The translations under genes were made by a program, and so were the position numbers. From NCBI RefSeq assembly GCF_010727945.1, contig NZ_AP022569.1, forward strand, positions 4,712,001 through 4,776,000: a stretch of DNA of 64,000 nt, read 5' to 3'. This DNA is from Mycobacterium cookii. GTDB lineage: Bacteria > Actinomycetota > Actinomycetes > Mycobacteriales > Mycobacteriaceae. The notes below the pieces were generated by a model, which did no database searches, was not told the origin of the DNA, and was given only the letters and a program-made list of their open reading frames with translations. Position 1 is the stretch's first letter, and every line of letters begins with the position of its first letter. Below, piece by piece: positions 26,885 to 36,077 of this stretch.

Positions 26885-28060
26885 GTGGTGAGGTCGGATA
26901 GCTCACGCCTGGTGCGACAGTGGTGGACCGAGCCGGGCGACTACTCATGGGTGGTCGAGTTCTACCGGCGGCGCGGTCTGATGCCCGCGTTACGGGCGGG
27001 AGTCGTCGCCGGAGGCGTGGCCACCGCGCTCGCCACGCTCTGCCTGTTCTTCGAAGACCTCGTCCACCCGCACTGGTTGAGCCACGCGGTGGTGTTCTGG
27101 ATGCTGGCGAATGCCGTCGGCTGGGTGATTTTCTGGTGGTTTTTCCCGTGGCCGAGCGCCCGGCAAGCGGGCGTCCTGTTTGCCCTCGCCGACATCGGCA
27201 TCGCGATCGCGACGGGTTTGCACGCCGACCCGCTGGCGGCGCTGAGCACCACCCCGCTGTTCGCATTGCCAGGTGCCTCCATCGTGTTTTTCTACGGTCC
27301 CCGTGCCATCGCCGCACATATGGCGTTCGCCGCGGTCACGATCCTGACCGCAGCGACATGGCTGGCGCTGTCCGATCGTCCCGACGCGGTGGCGGTCGCG
27401 ATCGCCAAGGCGCTGATCGCGCTGATGGTGACCGCCGCGATCTTCCCGCCCATCCAGTTCGGCTTCTGGCTGATACGCAGCAACTCGATCGAATCGCTCA
27501 CCGATCCGCTCACCGAGTTGGCCAACCGGCGCGGGTTGGCCAACTACTTGGCCAGCAGGCTCGACACGCTGACCTCGTCGACCGAGCCGCTGTGTGTCTT
27601 GGTTATCGACCTGGACGGGTTCAAGAACATCAACGACATCTACGGTCACAAGATCGGCGACGCCGTCATCGCCCGCACCGCCGAACAGATCCGCGCCGCG
27701 GCTGGCCCGTCGGCCTTCGTCGCGCGGGTCGGCGGGGAGGAGTTCGTGGTTCTCGACCTGATGACACTGCCGGCCGCAGCGGCGATAGCCGAGAGCGTTC
27801 GCGCCGCGATCGAAGCGCCCGACACACCCAAAGCCACCGCCAGCGTCGGGGTTGCCGCCGGACCGATCGGCAGCCTCGCGGAGTTCGAGGCCATTCACGC
27901 CTGCGCCGACGAAACGATGTATGCGGCGAAACGCAATGGCGGCAACCGGATTGCCGTGGCCGGTGCGGCGGACGACGCGACTGCTGCGCGGCAGACGGGT
28001 GAAATGGCCTTTCGGCCAAAGGAATTGGACGATGCCAATGTCAGTGACGGAAGTCCCTAG
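26885..28060 (+). CDS. Membrane diguanylate cyclase (GGDEF domain)
   Basis: The protein (391 residues from the GTG at 26885, or 390 from the next GTG) has an N-terminal membrane domain of about six helices (residues 35-200). A C-terminal GGDEF domain (residues 215-375) includes SLTDPLTELANRRGL and LVIDLDGFKNINDIYGH. Its active-site loop RVGGEEF is a functional variant of GGDEF, so cyclic-di-GMP synthesis is predicted. The product-inhibition site RxxD expected five residues before the loop is absent (PSAFVARVGGEEF). The ribosome-binding site ggagga supports the start. It sits between accD5 and birA, where M. tuberculosis has no such gene. Confidence 0.88.
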   Translation: MVRSDSSRLVRQWWTEPGDYSWVVEFYRRRGLMPALRAGVVAGGVATALATLCLFFEDLVHPHWLSHAVVFWMLANAVGWVIFWWFFPWPSARQAGVLFALADIGIAIATGLHADPLAALSTTPLFALPGASIVFFYGPRAIAAHMAFAAVTILTAATWLALSDRPDAVAVAIAKALIALMVTAAIFPPIQFGFWLIRSNSIESLTDPLTELANRRGLANYLASRLDTLTSSTEPLCVLVIDLDGFKNINDIYGHKIGDAVIARTAEQIRAAAGPSAFVARVGGEEFVVLDLMTLPAAAAIAESVRAAIEAPDTPKATASVGVAAGPIGSLAEFEAIHACADETMYAAKRNGGNRIAVAGAADDATAARQTGEMAFRPKELDDANVSDGSP

Positions 28061-28092
28061 GTCTTCCACGAACACAGCCTTAGGCTGAGTCG

Positions 28093-28908
28093 ATGGACGT
28101 TGACACACTCAGAGTGCCGCTGGACCCGGAAGTGTTACGCGACGGATTGGTCGGGCCCGGCCTGCCGTGGCGCGATCTCGACGTCGTCGCCGAAACCGGT
28201 TCCACCAACGCTGATTTGATTGCCCGGGCCGAAGGCGGAGCCGACATCGACGGATCGGTGCTGCTGGCCGAGTATCAGAACGCCGGCCGCGGACGGCACG
28301 GCAGGCACTGGTCGGCGCCGCCGCGGGCACAGCTCGCATTGTCGGTCGGGGTCGGCGGCAGGTCGGTGCCACGGTCGAGCTGGGGATGGTTACCGCTGGC
28401 CGCCGGTGTGGCGGTGGCCGACGCGCTCACCGCGGTCGGCGGCGTCAAGGTCGGCTTGAAGTGGCCCAACGACGTGTTGGCAAACGGCGGCAAGCTCGCC
28501 GGCATCCTCGCCGAGGTCGCCGCCCCGACGTCGGCGATCGTGCTCGGCCTGGGTCTCAACGTCACGCTCACCGCCGACGAAGCGCCCGACCCGGTCGCCA
28601 CCTCGCTGCTGACGCAGGGGTCATCGGCGACCGATCGAACTGCGTTGGCGCGCAGGATACTTCGCGAATTGGCGCATCGAATCGACGCGTGGCGCACGGC
28701 GGGGGGAGCCGATGCTGCGCTGGTCGCCGACTATCAGCATTACAGCGTGACGCTCAATGCTCGGGTGAAGGCCACCTTGCCCGGTGGCAGGGAGGTGGTC
28801 GGCGTCGCCCGCGACATCGACGAGACGGGGCGGTTGTGCGTCGACACCGGTGGTGAGACGGTGTCGATCTCGGCCGGAGACGTCACGCATCTGCGTCCCA
28901 GCGTCTAA
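28093..28908 (+). CDS. birA: Biotin-[acyl-CoA carboxylase] ligase BirA
   Basis: The 271-residue ligase lacks an N-terminal repressor helix-turn-helix, so it is the class I type. It has the biotinyl-AMP loop AGRGRHGRHWSAPP near residues 62-75, VGLKWPNDVLANGGKLAGIL, and the C-terminal SH3-like domain. It attaches biotin to the lysine in the EAMKM motif of AccA-type subunits such as AccA3, encoded a few kilobases upstream. The PH-domain membrane protein gene follows after nine bases. Confidence 0.94.
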   Translation: MDVDTLRVPLDPEVLRDGLVGPGLPWRDLDVVAETGSTNADLIARAEGGADIDGSVLLAEYQNAGRGRHGRHWSAPPRAQLALSVGVGGRSVPRSSWGWLPLAAGVAVADALTAVGGVKVGLKWPNDVLANGGKLAGILAEVAAPTSAIVLGLGLNVTLTADEAPDPVATSLLTQGSSATDRTALARRILRELAHRIDAWRTAGGADAALVADYQHYSVTLNARVKATLPGGREVVGVARDIDETGRLCVDTGGETVSISAGDVTHLRPSV

Positions 28909-28917
28909 AGTGCCAGC

Positions 28918-29436
28918 GTGGGCTACCCCGACAAGGTACTGGCCGGTGACGAGCAGGTAGTGCTGCATCGCCATCCGCACTGGAAGCGACTTTTCTGGCC
29001 GGTGACGGTTCTGATCCTGGGCAGCGCGGCGGCGTCGTTCGGTTGCGCGGTCGTCGGCAACGCCACCTGGGACCCGACTGCCAAGCGGGTCGTCTTCTGG
29101 GTCATCGGTGCGATTTGGCTGGTGCTCATCGGCTGGCTGACGCTGTGGCCCTTCTTGAACTGGCTCACAACACACTTCGTCATCACCGACCGGCGGGTGA
29201 TGTTCCGGCACGGCGTGCTGAGCCGCAGCGGTATCGACATCCCGTTGGCCCGGATCAACAGCGTCGAATTCCGGCACCGGCTCATCGACCGGATATTGCG
29301 GACCGGGACGCTGATCGTCGAGTCCGCGTCACAAGATCCGTTGGAGTTCTACGACATTCCGCGCGTGGAGCAGGTCCACGCGCTGCTGTATCACGAGGTT
29401 TTTGACACCCTCGGATCCGAGGAGTCGCCGAGCTGA
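28918..29436 (+). CDS. Membrane protein with bacterial PH domain (Rv3278c-type)
   Basis: The 172-residue protein has two close membrane helices (residues 22-45 and 60-82). A bacterial PH domain (PF03703 type) follows with TTHFVITDRRVMFRHGVLSR and DIPLARINSVEFR. Such proteins are inner-membrane proteins of unknown function. Its GTG lies six bases after TAAAGT, which fits TANNNT and overlaps the birA stop, so an internal leaderless promoter is possible besides the operon transcript. Its last 46 bases overlap the convergent GtrA gene. Confidence 0.85.
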   Translation: MGYPDKVLAGDEQVVLHRHPHWKRLFWPVTVLILGSAAASFGCAVVGNATWDPTAKRVVFWVIGAIWLVLIGWLTLWPFLNWLTTHFVITDRRVMFRHGVLSRSGIDIPLARINSVEFRHRLIDRILRTGTLIVESASQDPLEFYDIPRVEQVHALLYHEVFDTLGSEESPS

Positions 29437-30050
29437 TCTGCTCGGTTGCGGCGCGCCCGCCAGGCGCCCAGCAGGGTGACGGTGCCGCTCTCTTCGACGT
29501 CCTCGAAGACTTCGGCGATCCCGCCGGCCGTCAGCGTCGACTCCAGCGCCTTGTCGCCGCTGCGGGCTGCTTCGTCGGGGAACACCCAGCGCCGGAACGC
29601 CCAGAAGCGGAACGCCATCTGCAGCAGGTTGCCGACTACGTAGGCCGAGACGAAGTCGGCGATGTTCTCCACCGTCAACGAAACCGAGGGCACCCGCAGT
29701 TGCAGCATGTAGCTGGAAACCCACAACGGCGCCATGCTCAGCAGCACGCCGACGCCGCTGAACGCGAAGAACAGCAACGCCTCGTGGTGACGTTCCCGTC
29801 CGCCTCGGTCCCGGAAGCTCCATTCCCTGTTGAGGATGTAGGACGCGATCACCGCGACGATGCCGGCGATGACCTTGGCGGTCACCGGCTTGGGCTCCAG
29901 GATGGTCAGCTTGAGGGTGTAGAAGATCGTCGAATCGATGACGAACGTGGTCGCGCCGACGATCGCGAACTTGATCAGCTCGTGATGGCGCTCGGCGAAG
30001 GGGCGCAGCGGCCCCGGCAGTCGGGCGATCGTGGCATCGGCAAAGGACAC
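29391..30050 (-). CDS. GtrA family membrane protein (Rv3277-type)
   Basis: The 219-residue protein has the four-helix GtrA domain (residues 25-150), with FAIVGATTFVIDSTIFYTL and the conserved ILNREWSFRDRG between helices 2 and 3. A cytoplasmic C-terminal tail of about 60 residues follows. GtrA proteins are thought to help flip prenyl-linked sugars for cell-envelope glycosylation. The gene is divergent from purK, matching M. tuberculosis order, but it is shorter at the C-terminus than Rv3277 as I recall it. Confidence 0.88.
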   Translation of the reverse strand: MSFADATIARLPGPLRPFAERHHELIKFAIVGATTFVIDSTIFYTLKLTILEPKPVTAKVIAGIVAVIASYILNREWSFRDRGGRERHHEALLFFAFSGVGVLLSMAPLWVSSYMLQLRVPSVSLTVENIADFVSAYVVGNLLQMAFRFWAFRRWVFPDEAARSGDKALESTLTAGGIAEVFEDVEESGTVTLLGAWRARRNRADQLGDSSDPRVSKTS

Positions 30051-30136
30051 AATGTCGCAGTCTACGTATTGCTGTCTAAGGGTGCTCTGTGACTGTGTCA
30101 GCGCCGATAAACGGCCCGTTCAGACGCCATGGAACG

Positions 30137-31348
30137 ATGATGGCCGTGCCACCCGCGACTTCCCTCCATTCCAATCATCCCGTCGTCGCCATGGTCGGCG
30201 GTGGTCAGCTCGCGCGGATGACCCACCAGTCGGCGATCGCGCTCGGCCAGAGCCTGCGGGTGCTGGCCGCCGATGCCACCGATCCCGCCGCCCAGGTCAG
30301 CCCCGACGTGGTGATCGGCTCGCACACCGACCTCGACGCGCTACGCCGGGTTGCCGCCGGGGCCGACGCGCTGACCTTCGACCACGAGCACGTGCCTACT
30401 GAGCTGCTGCAAAAGCTGGTCGCCGAGGGCGTCAACGTCGCGCCGCCGCCGGAGGCCCTGGTGCACGCTCAGGACAAACTCGTGATGCGGCGACGACTGG
30501 ATGCGCTCGGCGCCCGGGTGCCGCGTTACGCAGCCGTCGAAAGCCGCGAGGACGTCGATGAGTTCGCCCGACAGGTCGACGGCCCCATCGTGGTCAAAGC
30601 CGCTCGTGGCGGCTACGACGGCCGCGGGGTACAGATGGCCGCCGATGAAGCCCACGCCCGCGAGATCGCAGGTCAGTATTTGGATTCCGGGGTACCGGTT
30701 CTGGTCGAGGAGCGGGTCGCGATGCGTCGCGAGCTCGCCGCGCTGGTGGCCCGGTCGCCGTTCGGGCAGGGGGCGGCCTGGCCGGTGGTTGAGACGGTGC
30801 AACGGGACGGGATCTGCGTGCAAGTGATCGCCCCGGCGCCGTCGCTGAGCGAGGACGCCGCCGCCGCGGCCCAGCAGCTGGCGCTGCGGTTGGCCGCCGA
30901 ACTCGGCGTCGTCGGGGTCTTGGCCGTCGAGTTCTTCGAGACGGCGGATGGCGAACTGCTGGTCAACGAGTTGGCGATGCGCCCGCACAACTCGGGCCAC
31001 TGGACCATGGACGGATCGCGGACCAGTCAGTTCGAGCAGCATCTGCGCGCGGTGCTGGACTACCCACTCGGCGACACCGACGCCATCGCGCCGGTCACGG
31101 TGATGGCCAACGTGCTGGGCGCCGCCGAAACGCCGGCGATGACCCTCGACGAGCGGCTGCACCACCTGTTCGCGCGGATGCCCGACGCCCGGGTCCACCT
31201 GTACGGCAAGGAAGAGCGACCAGGCCGCAAGATCGGGCACATCAACTTTCTCGGTGCGGACCTCGCGAGTCTGCGTGAACGCGGCGAACGGGCGGCACAC
31301 TGGTTGTCACACGGTGAGTGGACGGACGGATGGGACCCGCACACATGA
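30137..31348 (+). CDS. purK: N5-carboxyaminoimidazole ribonucleotide synthase PurK
   Basis: The 403-residue ATP-grasp enzyme carboxylates AIR to N5-CAIR in purine synthesis. The N-terminal PurK signature VAMVGGGQLARMTHQSAIAL is followed by TFDHEHVP and the ATP-grasp elements (VVKAARGGYDGRGVQ). ELLVNELAMRPHNSGHWTMD lies near residue 275. An ATG at 30137 with a nearby ggaacg matches the M. tuberculosis start (MMAV); a GTG 48 bases earlier is less likely. The stop overlaps a MIRU peptide start and purE follows. Confidence 0.95.
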   Translation: MMAVPPATSLHSNHPVVAMVGGGQLARMTHQSAIALGQSLRVLAADATDPAAQVSPDVVIGSHTDLDALRRVAAGADALTFDHEHVPTELLQKLVAEGVNVAPPPEALVHAQDKLVMRRRLDALGARVPRYAAVESREDVDEFARQVDGPIVVKAARGGYDGRGVQMAADEAHAREIAGQYLDSGVPVLVEERVAMRRELAALVARSPFGQGAAWPVVETVQRDGICVQVIAPAPSLSEDAAAAAQQLALRLAAELGVVGVLAVEFFETADGELLVNELAMRPHNSGHWTMDGSRTSQFEQHLRAVLDYPLGDTDAIAPVTVMANVLGAAETPAMTLDERLHHLFARMPDARVHLYGKEERPGRKIGHINFLGADLASLRERGERAAHWLSHGEWTDGWDPHT

Positions 31349-31410
31349 CTCAACTGCCCCGCGCCGGCGACGATGCATAGCGCAGCGATGAGGAGGAGCG
31401 GCGCAGATGA
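31345..31410 (+). repeat. MIRU-type element between purK and purE
   Basis: The core ggcgacgatgcatagcgcag (from 31363) continues with the shared gatgaggaggag segment. The frame starts with ATGA overlapping the purK stop and reads MTQLPRAGDDA before a TAG. If that TAG were GAG, as in the other copies, the frame would continue RSDEEERRR and stop on the TGA that overlaps the purE ATG at 31407. The element supplies the aggagg ribosome-binding site ten bases before purE. Confidence 0.75.
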
Positions 31411-31919
31411 CTAGCGCACGCGTAGGGGTGATCATGGGCAGCGACAGCGACTGGTCGGTGATGGCCGACGCCGCCGAGGCGCTCGCCGAGTTCGACGTCA
31501 CCCACGAGATCGGTGTCTATTCGGCGCATCGCACTCCGCAACGGATGCTTGACTACGCGCGTGAGGCCGCCGACCGCGGTATCGAGGTGATCATCGCCGG
31601 TGCCGGCGGCGCCGCGCACCTGCCCGGCATGGTGGCCTCAGCCACGCCGCTGCCGGTGATCGGGGTTCCGGTGCCGCTGGCGAAGCTGGACGGCCTGGAT
31701 TCGCTGCTGTCGATCGCACAGATGCCCGCCGGCGTGCCGGTGGCCACGGTGTCGATCGGCGGCGCCCGCAACGCGGGGCTGCTCGCGGTGCGCATCCTGG
31801 CGGTGTCCGACCTGGCGCTACGCAGCCGGATCGTCGCATTTCAGGAGGGGCTGGCAGAGTCGGTGCTGGCCAAGGATTCGGCTCTCAAGCAGCGTCACGG
31901 TAAAGTTACTGGCCAGTAG
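31407..31919 (+). CDS. purE: N5-CAIR mutase PurE
   Basis: The 170-residue protein has the PurE substrate loop [13 protein letters not shown], the catalytic-histidine motif [10 protein letters not shown], and [11 protein letters not shown]. It converts N5-CAIR to CAIR, the step after PurK. The ATG lies at the right end of the MIRU, which provides its Shine-Dalgarno sequence. Confidence 0.96.
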   Translation: MTSARVGVIMGSDSDWSVMADAAEALAEFDVTHEIGVYSAHRTPQRMLDYAREAADRGIEVIIAGAGGAAHLPGMVASATPLPVIGVPVPLAKLDGLDSLLSIAQMPAGVPVATVSIGGARNAGLLAVRILAVSDLALRSRIVAFQEGLAESVLAKDSALKQRHGKVTGQ

Positions 31920-31944
31920 CTCAGCGATAGACAAGGAGGCCACC

Positions 31945-33114
31945 ATGGCTCAGTGGGGCGGAGATTCGTCGTTCGATCTGTTCAAGCTGCCTGAGGAGCA
32001 TGACGAGCTGCGGGCCGCGATCCGCGCGCTGGCGGAGAAGGAGATCGCCCCGTACGCCGCGGAGGTGGACGAACAGCCACGCTTTCCCGACGAGGCGCTC
32101 TCGGCACTGAACGCGTCGGGCTTCAACGCCGTGCACGTTCCCGAGGAGTACGGCGGGCAGGGCGCGGACTCGGTCGCGGCGTGCATCGTCATCGAGGAGG
32201 TGGCGCGCGTCGACGCGTCCGCGTCGCTGATCCCGGCGGTCAACAAGCTGGGCACGATGGGCCTGATCCTGCGCGGCTCGGAGGAGTTGAAGAAGCAGGT
32301 GCTGCCGACCCTGGCTTCCGGCGAGGCGATGGCGTCGTATGCGTTGAGCGAGCGGGAGGCCGGTAGCGACGCCGCGTCGATGCGGACCCGGGCCAAGGCC
32401 GACGGCGACGACTGGATCCTCAACGGCAGCAAATGCTGGATCACCAACGGCGGCAAGTCGACCTGGTACACGGTGATGGCGGTGACCGATCCGGACAAGG
32501 GCGCCAACGGGATCTCGGCGTTCGTCGTGCACAAGGACGACGAAGGATTCTCGGTCGGGCCCAAAGAGAAGAAGTTGGGCATCAAGGGCTCACCGACCAC
32601 CGAGCTGTATTTCGAGAACTGCCGGATTCCCGGCGACCGGATCATCGGCGAGCCCGGCACCGGTTTCAAGACCGCGTTGGCAACGCTGGACCACACCCGC
32701 CCGACGATCGGCGCCCAAGCCGTCGGCATCGCTCAGGGTGCGGTCGACGCCGCGATCGCGTACACCAAGGACCGCAAGCAATTTGGCGAGTCGATCAGCT
32801 CGTTCCAGGCCGTCCAGTTCATGCTGGCCGACATGGCGATGAAGGTCGAGGCTGCGCGGCTGATGGTCTACAGCGCCGCTGCCCGCGCCGAGCGCGGCGA
32901 ATCCAACCTGGGCTTCATCTCGGCGGCGTCGAAGTGCTTCGCCTCCGACGTGGCGATGGAAGTCACCACCGACGCTGTGCAACTGTTCGGCGGCGCCGGC
33001 TACACCACCGACTTCCCGGTGGAGCGGTTCATGCGTGACGCCAAGATCACCCAGATCTATGAGGGCACCAACCAAATTCAACGCGTGGTGATGAGCCGCG
33101 CGCTGCTGCGCTGA
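31945..33114 (+). CDS. fadE25: Acyl-CoA dehydrogenase FadE25
   Basis: The 389-residue flavoprotein oxidises acyl-CoA to enoyl-CoA. It shows the acyl-CoA dehydrogenase signatures ALSEREAGSDAASMRT (residues 132-147) and QLFGGAGYTTDFPVERFMRD. The segment IYEGTNQIQRVVMSR carries the catalytic glutamate near residue 375. An aaggagg ribosome-binding site precedes the ATG. It follows purE by 25 bases, as in M. tuberculosis. Confidence 0.96.
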   Translation: MAQWGGDSSFDLFKLPEEHDELRAAIRALAEKEIAPYAAEVDEQPRFPDEALSALNASGFNAVHVPEEYGGQGADSVAACIVIEEVARVDASASLIPAVNKLGTMGLILRGSEELKKQVLPTLASGEAMASYALSEREAGSDAASMRTRAKADGDDWILNGSKCWITNGGKSTWYTVMAVTDPDKGANGISAFVVHKDDEGFSVGPKEKKLGIKGSPTTELYFENCRIPGDRIIGEPGTGFKTALATLDHTRPTIGAQAVGIAQGAVDAAIAYTKDRKQFGESISSFQAVQFMLADMAMKVEAARLMVYSAAARAERGESNLGFISAASKCFASDVAMEVTTDAVQLFGGAGYTTDFPVERFMRDAKITQIYEGTNQIQRVVMSRALLR

Positions 33115-33448
33115 GTCGGGCGCCAACGACGGCGGCGAAGTGTGAGACCGCCGGGGCATTTCATCCAACTCCACTGCCCCCGACCCGCCAGGTGGATAAC
33201 TCACAGCCCGGCAAGCACTCCGCAACGTGCGCTATTTGTCTTTTGTCAATTTGCTGTTGCCATGCGGCCCGGGTACCGCGCGATTAATATGCATTCGCAC
33301 CATGTCCCGGGATTGCGTTTGCTTTAGCCGCGTCGGCCCGCCGACGCGCGCGCCTCAGTGCGTGCTCGCAGCCGAGCTCACGTTATGGGGAAAACTCCCT
33401 ATCTTCGGCGACATGTCGCGGTAAGACCGAGGCGAGGAGGGGCCGACC
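33115..33448. other. Intergenic region before the LAL regulator gene
   Basis: No gene is visible. The stretch 33225-33300 is comparatively AT-rich. A TATCTT hexamer (33400-33405) fits TANNNT and could be the -10 of the downstream regulator, giving a leader of about 37 bases. The genes found here in M. tuberculosis (Rv3272, Rv3273) are absent. Confidence 0.4.
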
Positions 33449-36076
33449 TTGCCGGGCAACTTGCTCGAGCGCGAGGCGCCGCTGGCGCAGTTGAAGCTGT
33501 CGACGCGCCGGATGGCTCGCGGCGGCGGCGAAGTGGTGTTGTTGCGCGGGGAGGCCGGCATCGGCAAGACGACCGTGCTGGCCAATTTCGTCAAGCAACT
33601 CGGACCCGAGCTGCGGGTACTGCAGGGCTGGTGCGACCCACTGGGCGCACCACGCCCACTGGGCCCACTCACCGACGCTCTTCCGGGGCTGGACGTCGCC
33701 GCGGCGGCAGGGCTGACTGCGGCCGTCGAGTCCGGGGATACCGCGCAGATCTATCGGCAGCTGTTGTGCGCTTTGGGCGACCGGGCCCGGTGGGTATGGG
33801 TGATCGAGGACGCCCACTGGGCCGACGGTGCGACGCTCGACATGGTGCGGTTTTTGGCGCGCCGCATCGGCGCCCTGCGGTTGCTGTTGGTGATTTCTTT
33901 CCGTGACGACGAGCTGTCGCCGGCGCATCCGTTGGCGGTGACGCTCGGGGACTTGGCGAATTGCGCCGCGGTGACCCGAATCGGGTTGTCGCCGTTGAGC
34001 TTATCGGCGGTGGCGGCGCTGGCCGCCGGCACCGGAGTCAACGCCGAGCAGTTGCACGAGGTCACCGGCGGTAACCCGTTTTTCGTGTCCGAGGTGCTGG
34101 CCGCCGGACCGGTCGCACTGACCCGGAAAGGCCTGCCGCGCAGCATCTCCGAGGCGGTGTGCGGTCGGCTGGCCCGGCTGTCGGCGAAGGCGCGGGAAAC
34201 CGCGCACGCGGTCGCGGTGTGCGGGCCGCGCGCCGACATCGCCCTGCTGGACAAGATGTGTCCCGAAGCCCGGACGGCGTTGTACGAATGTCTCGGCGCC
34301 GGGGTGCTGAATGCCGAGGGGGAGCTGGTCGCGTTCCGCCACGAACTCGCCCGCCGGGCCACCCTGGCGCAGATCCCCGACTTCGATCGCACCGAACTGC
34401 ACAGGCGCGCGCTAACCGTTCTGGCGCAGCCGCCAATCGACCCGAACACGCTGGCGGCATTGGCATTTCACGCCGACCAAGCCGGTGAACGGGACGCGAC
34501 CGTGCGCCACGGCATTGCCGCGGCCGATCGGTCCGCGGCGCTCGGTGCCAACCGGGAGGCCGCGAAGTTGTATGCCCTTGCGCTTCGCCATGCCGACGCC
34601 GTCGCCGATGAACAACGAGTCGTCTGGCTCGAACGCTACGCCTTCGCGTGTTACCTGAGCGGGCAGGCCGAACCGGCCGTCACCGCATTGCGGGATGCGA
34701 TTGCGTTGCGCCGCAACCTCGGTCATCGGCTCGAAGAGGGTGACGACCTGCGCTGGCTGTCGAGGCTGTTGCAGCCGCTGGGGCGTGCCGGCGAGGCCAT
34801 CGACGCGGCGCACGCGTCGCTAGGACTACTGCAGGACCTCGGCCCGTCGCCGCAGCTGGCCTGGTCGCTGCTCAACATGGCCCACATCAGCGCCCTCGCG
34901 CTGGATCCGGTGTGCGCCCGTTACGCGGCCAGCGCGGTGACCCTCGGTGTCGAGTTGGCCGATCCTGCAATCGGTATCCGCGCGCGCGGGTACCTCGCGC
35001 TGACCGCCGTCTTCAGCAGCGGCACTGGCTGGGACGAGCTGGGGGCGGTGTGGCGCGAGGCGCTGTCGACGCCGGGATACGAGGAGCACGCCGCGGTGCT
35101 CGGTGTGCTGATCTGCTGGTACACCGTGCTGCGCGGCGAGCTGGACCGCGCTGAGACATATCTGGCCGAAGCGTCACAGTTCTGCGATGACCGCGACCTC
35201 GGCATGTTCAGCGCGCTGTTGACCGCCGCGGCGACGCTGGCGCAGCTGCACCGCGGCGAGTGGGATCGCGCCGCCGTCACCGCCGAACAGATCGTGACCC
35301 GGCCCGAGCTCAGCCCGCAGCACCGGATTCTGCCGCTGGTGACACTCGCGCTGATCGACGCGCGGCGCGGTCGGCAGTCTGTGGTTGCGCTGCCGAGCGA
35401 TGTCGACTCCGGAGCCCAACCCGGTGACCTGGTCCACCTGGGTGCGGTTTCAGCGGCACGCGCCGAAATAGCTTGGCTCAGCGGCGATGACGAGACGGCG
35501 CTGGCCGAAGCGCACGCGGGGCTGGCGGCCGCACACGAACACGCCGACCGATGGCAGGTCGACCAGTTGCGCCGTTGGATTCGGCTGGCCGGCGGCACAT
35601 GTGAGGCCACCGACGGCGACGCCGGCACGCCATTCGAGTCAGAGATCCGCGGGGACTGGCAGAGCGCCGCCGACGAGTGGGTCCGCCGCGGCTGCCCGTA
35701 CGACGCGGCGCTGGCCCAGCTCGGCGGCGATGCCGCGGCGGTGACGACGGCGCTGGCCGCCTTCCGGCGCCTCGGCGCGAAAGCGGCGGCCCGTCGCGCT
35801 CAGCAGCGCCTGGCCGCTCTGCGGGAGCGTGCCCCTCGCGCCCGTCGAGCCGACACGCTGTCAGACCCGCATGCGCTGACCGGCCGCCAGCGTCAGGTCT
35901 TCGATCTGCTCGTCGCCGGTCGCAGCAACCGAGAGATCGCGGCCGAGCTGCATATCAGTCCCAAGACCGTCGGCCACCACGTCGAGGCCATCCTGGCCAA
36001 GCTCGGCGCGGAGAACCGCACGCATGCCGTCGCCTACGCGTTGCAGCACCAGGCCGCATTGCAGACAGAATCGTGA
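33449..36076 (+). CDS. Large ATP-binding LuxR-type (LAL) transcriptional regulator
   Basis: The 875-residue protein has an N-terminal AAA/STAND ATPase. Walker A is RGEAGIGKTTVLANF near residue 33, and Walker B plus sensor is VWVIEDAHWADGATLDM near residue 118. A long alpha-solenoid of TPR-like helices spans roughly residues 330-790. The C-terminal LuxR helix-turn-helix contains LTGRQRQVFDLLVAGRSNRE, then HISPKTVGHHVEAIL. LAL proteins activate transcription when a ligand triggers oligomerisation. The TTG start has gaggagg eight bases upstream. The target is unknown; the gene replaces unrelated genes at this position in M. tuberculosis. Confidence 0.9.
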   Translation: MPGNLLEREAPLAQLKLSTRRMARGGGEVVLLRGEAGIGKTTVLANFVKQLGPELRVLQGWCDPLGAPRPLGPLTDALPGLDVAAAAGLTAAVESGDTAQIYRQLLCALGDRARWVWVIEDAHWADGATLDMVRFLARRIGALRLLLVISFRDDELSPAHPLAVTLGDLANCAAVTRIGLSPLSLSAVAALAAGTGVNAEQLHEVTGGNPFFVSEVLAAGPVALTRKGLPRSISEAVCGRLARLSAKARETAHAVAVCGPRADIALLDKMCPEARTALYECLGAGVLNAEGELVAFRHELARRATLAQIPDFDRTELHRRALTVLAQPPIDPNTLAALAFHADQAGERDATVRHGIAAADRSAALGANREAAKLYALALRHADAVADEQRVVWLERYAFACYLSGQAEPAVTALRDAIALRRNLGHRLEEGDDLRWLSRLLQPLGRAGEAIDAAHASLGLLQDLGPSPQLAWSLLNMAHISALALDPVCARYAASAVTLGVELADPAIGIRARGYLALTAVFSSGTGWDELGAVWREALSTPGYEEHAAVLGVLICWYTVLRGELDRAETYLAEASQFCDDRDLGMFSALLTAAATLAQLHRGEWDRAAVTAEQIVTRPELSPQHRILPLVTLALIDARRGRQSVVALPSDVDSGAQPGDLVHLGAVSAARAEIAWLSGDDETALAEAHAGLAAAHEHADRWQVDQLRRWIRLAGGTCEATDGDAGTPFESEIRGDWQSAADEWVRRGCPYDAALAQLGGDAAAVTTALAAFRRLGAKAAARRAQQRLAALRERAPRARRADTLSDPHALTGRQRQVFDLLVAGRSNREIAAELHISPKTVGHHVEAILAKLGAENRTHAVAYALQHQAALQTES

Positions 36077-36077
36077 G

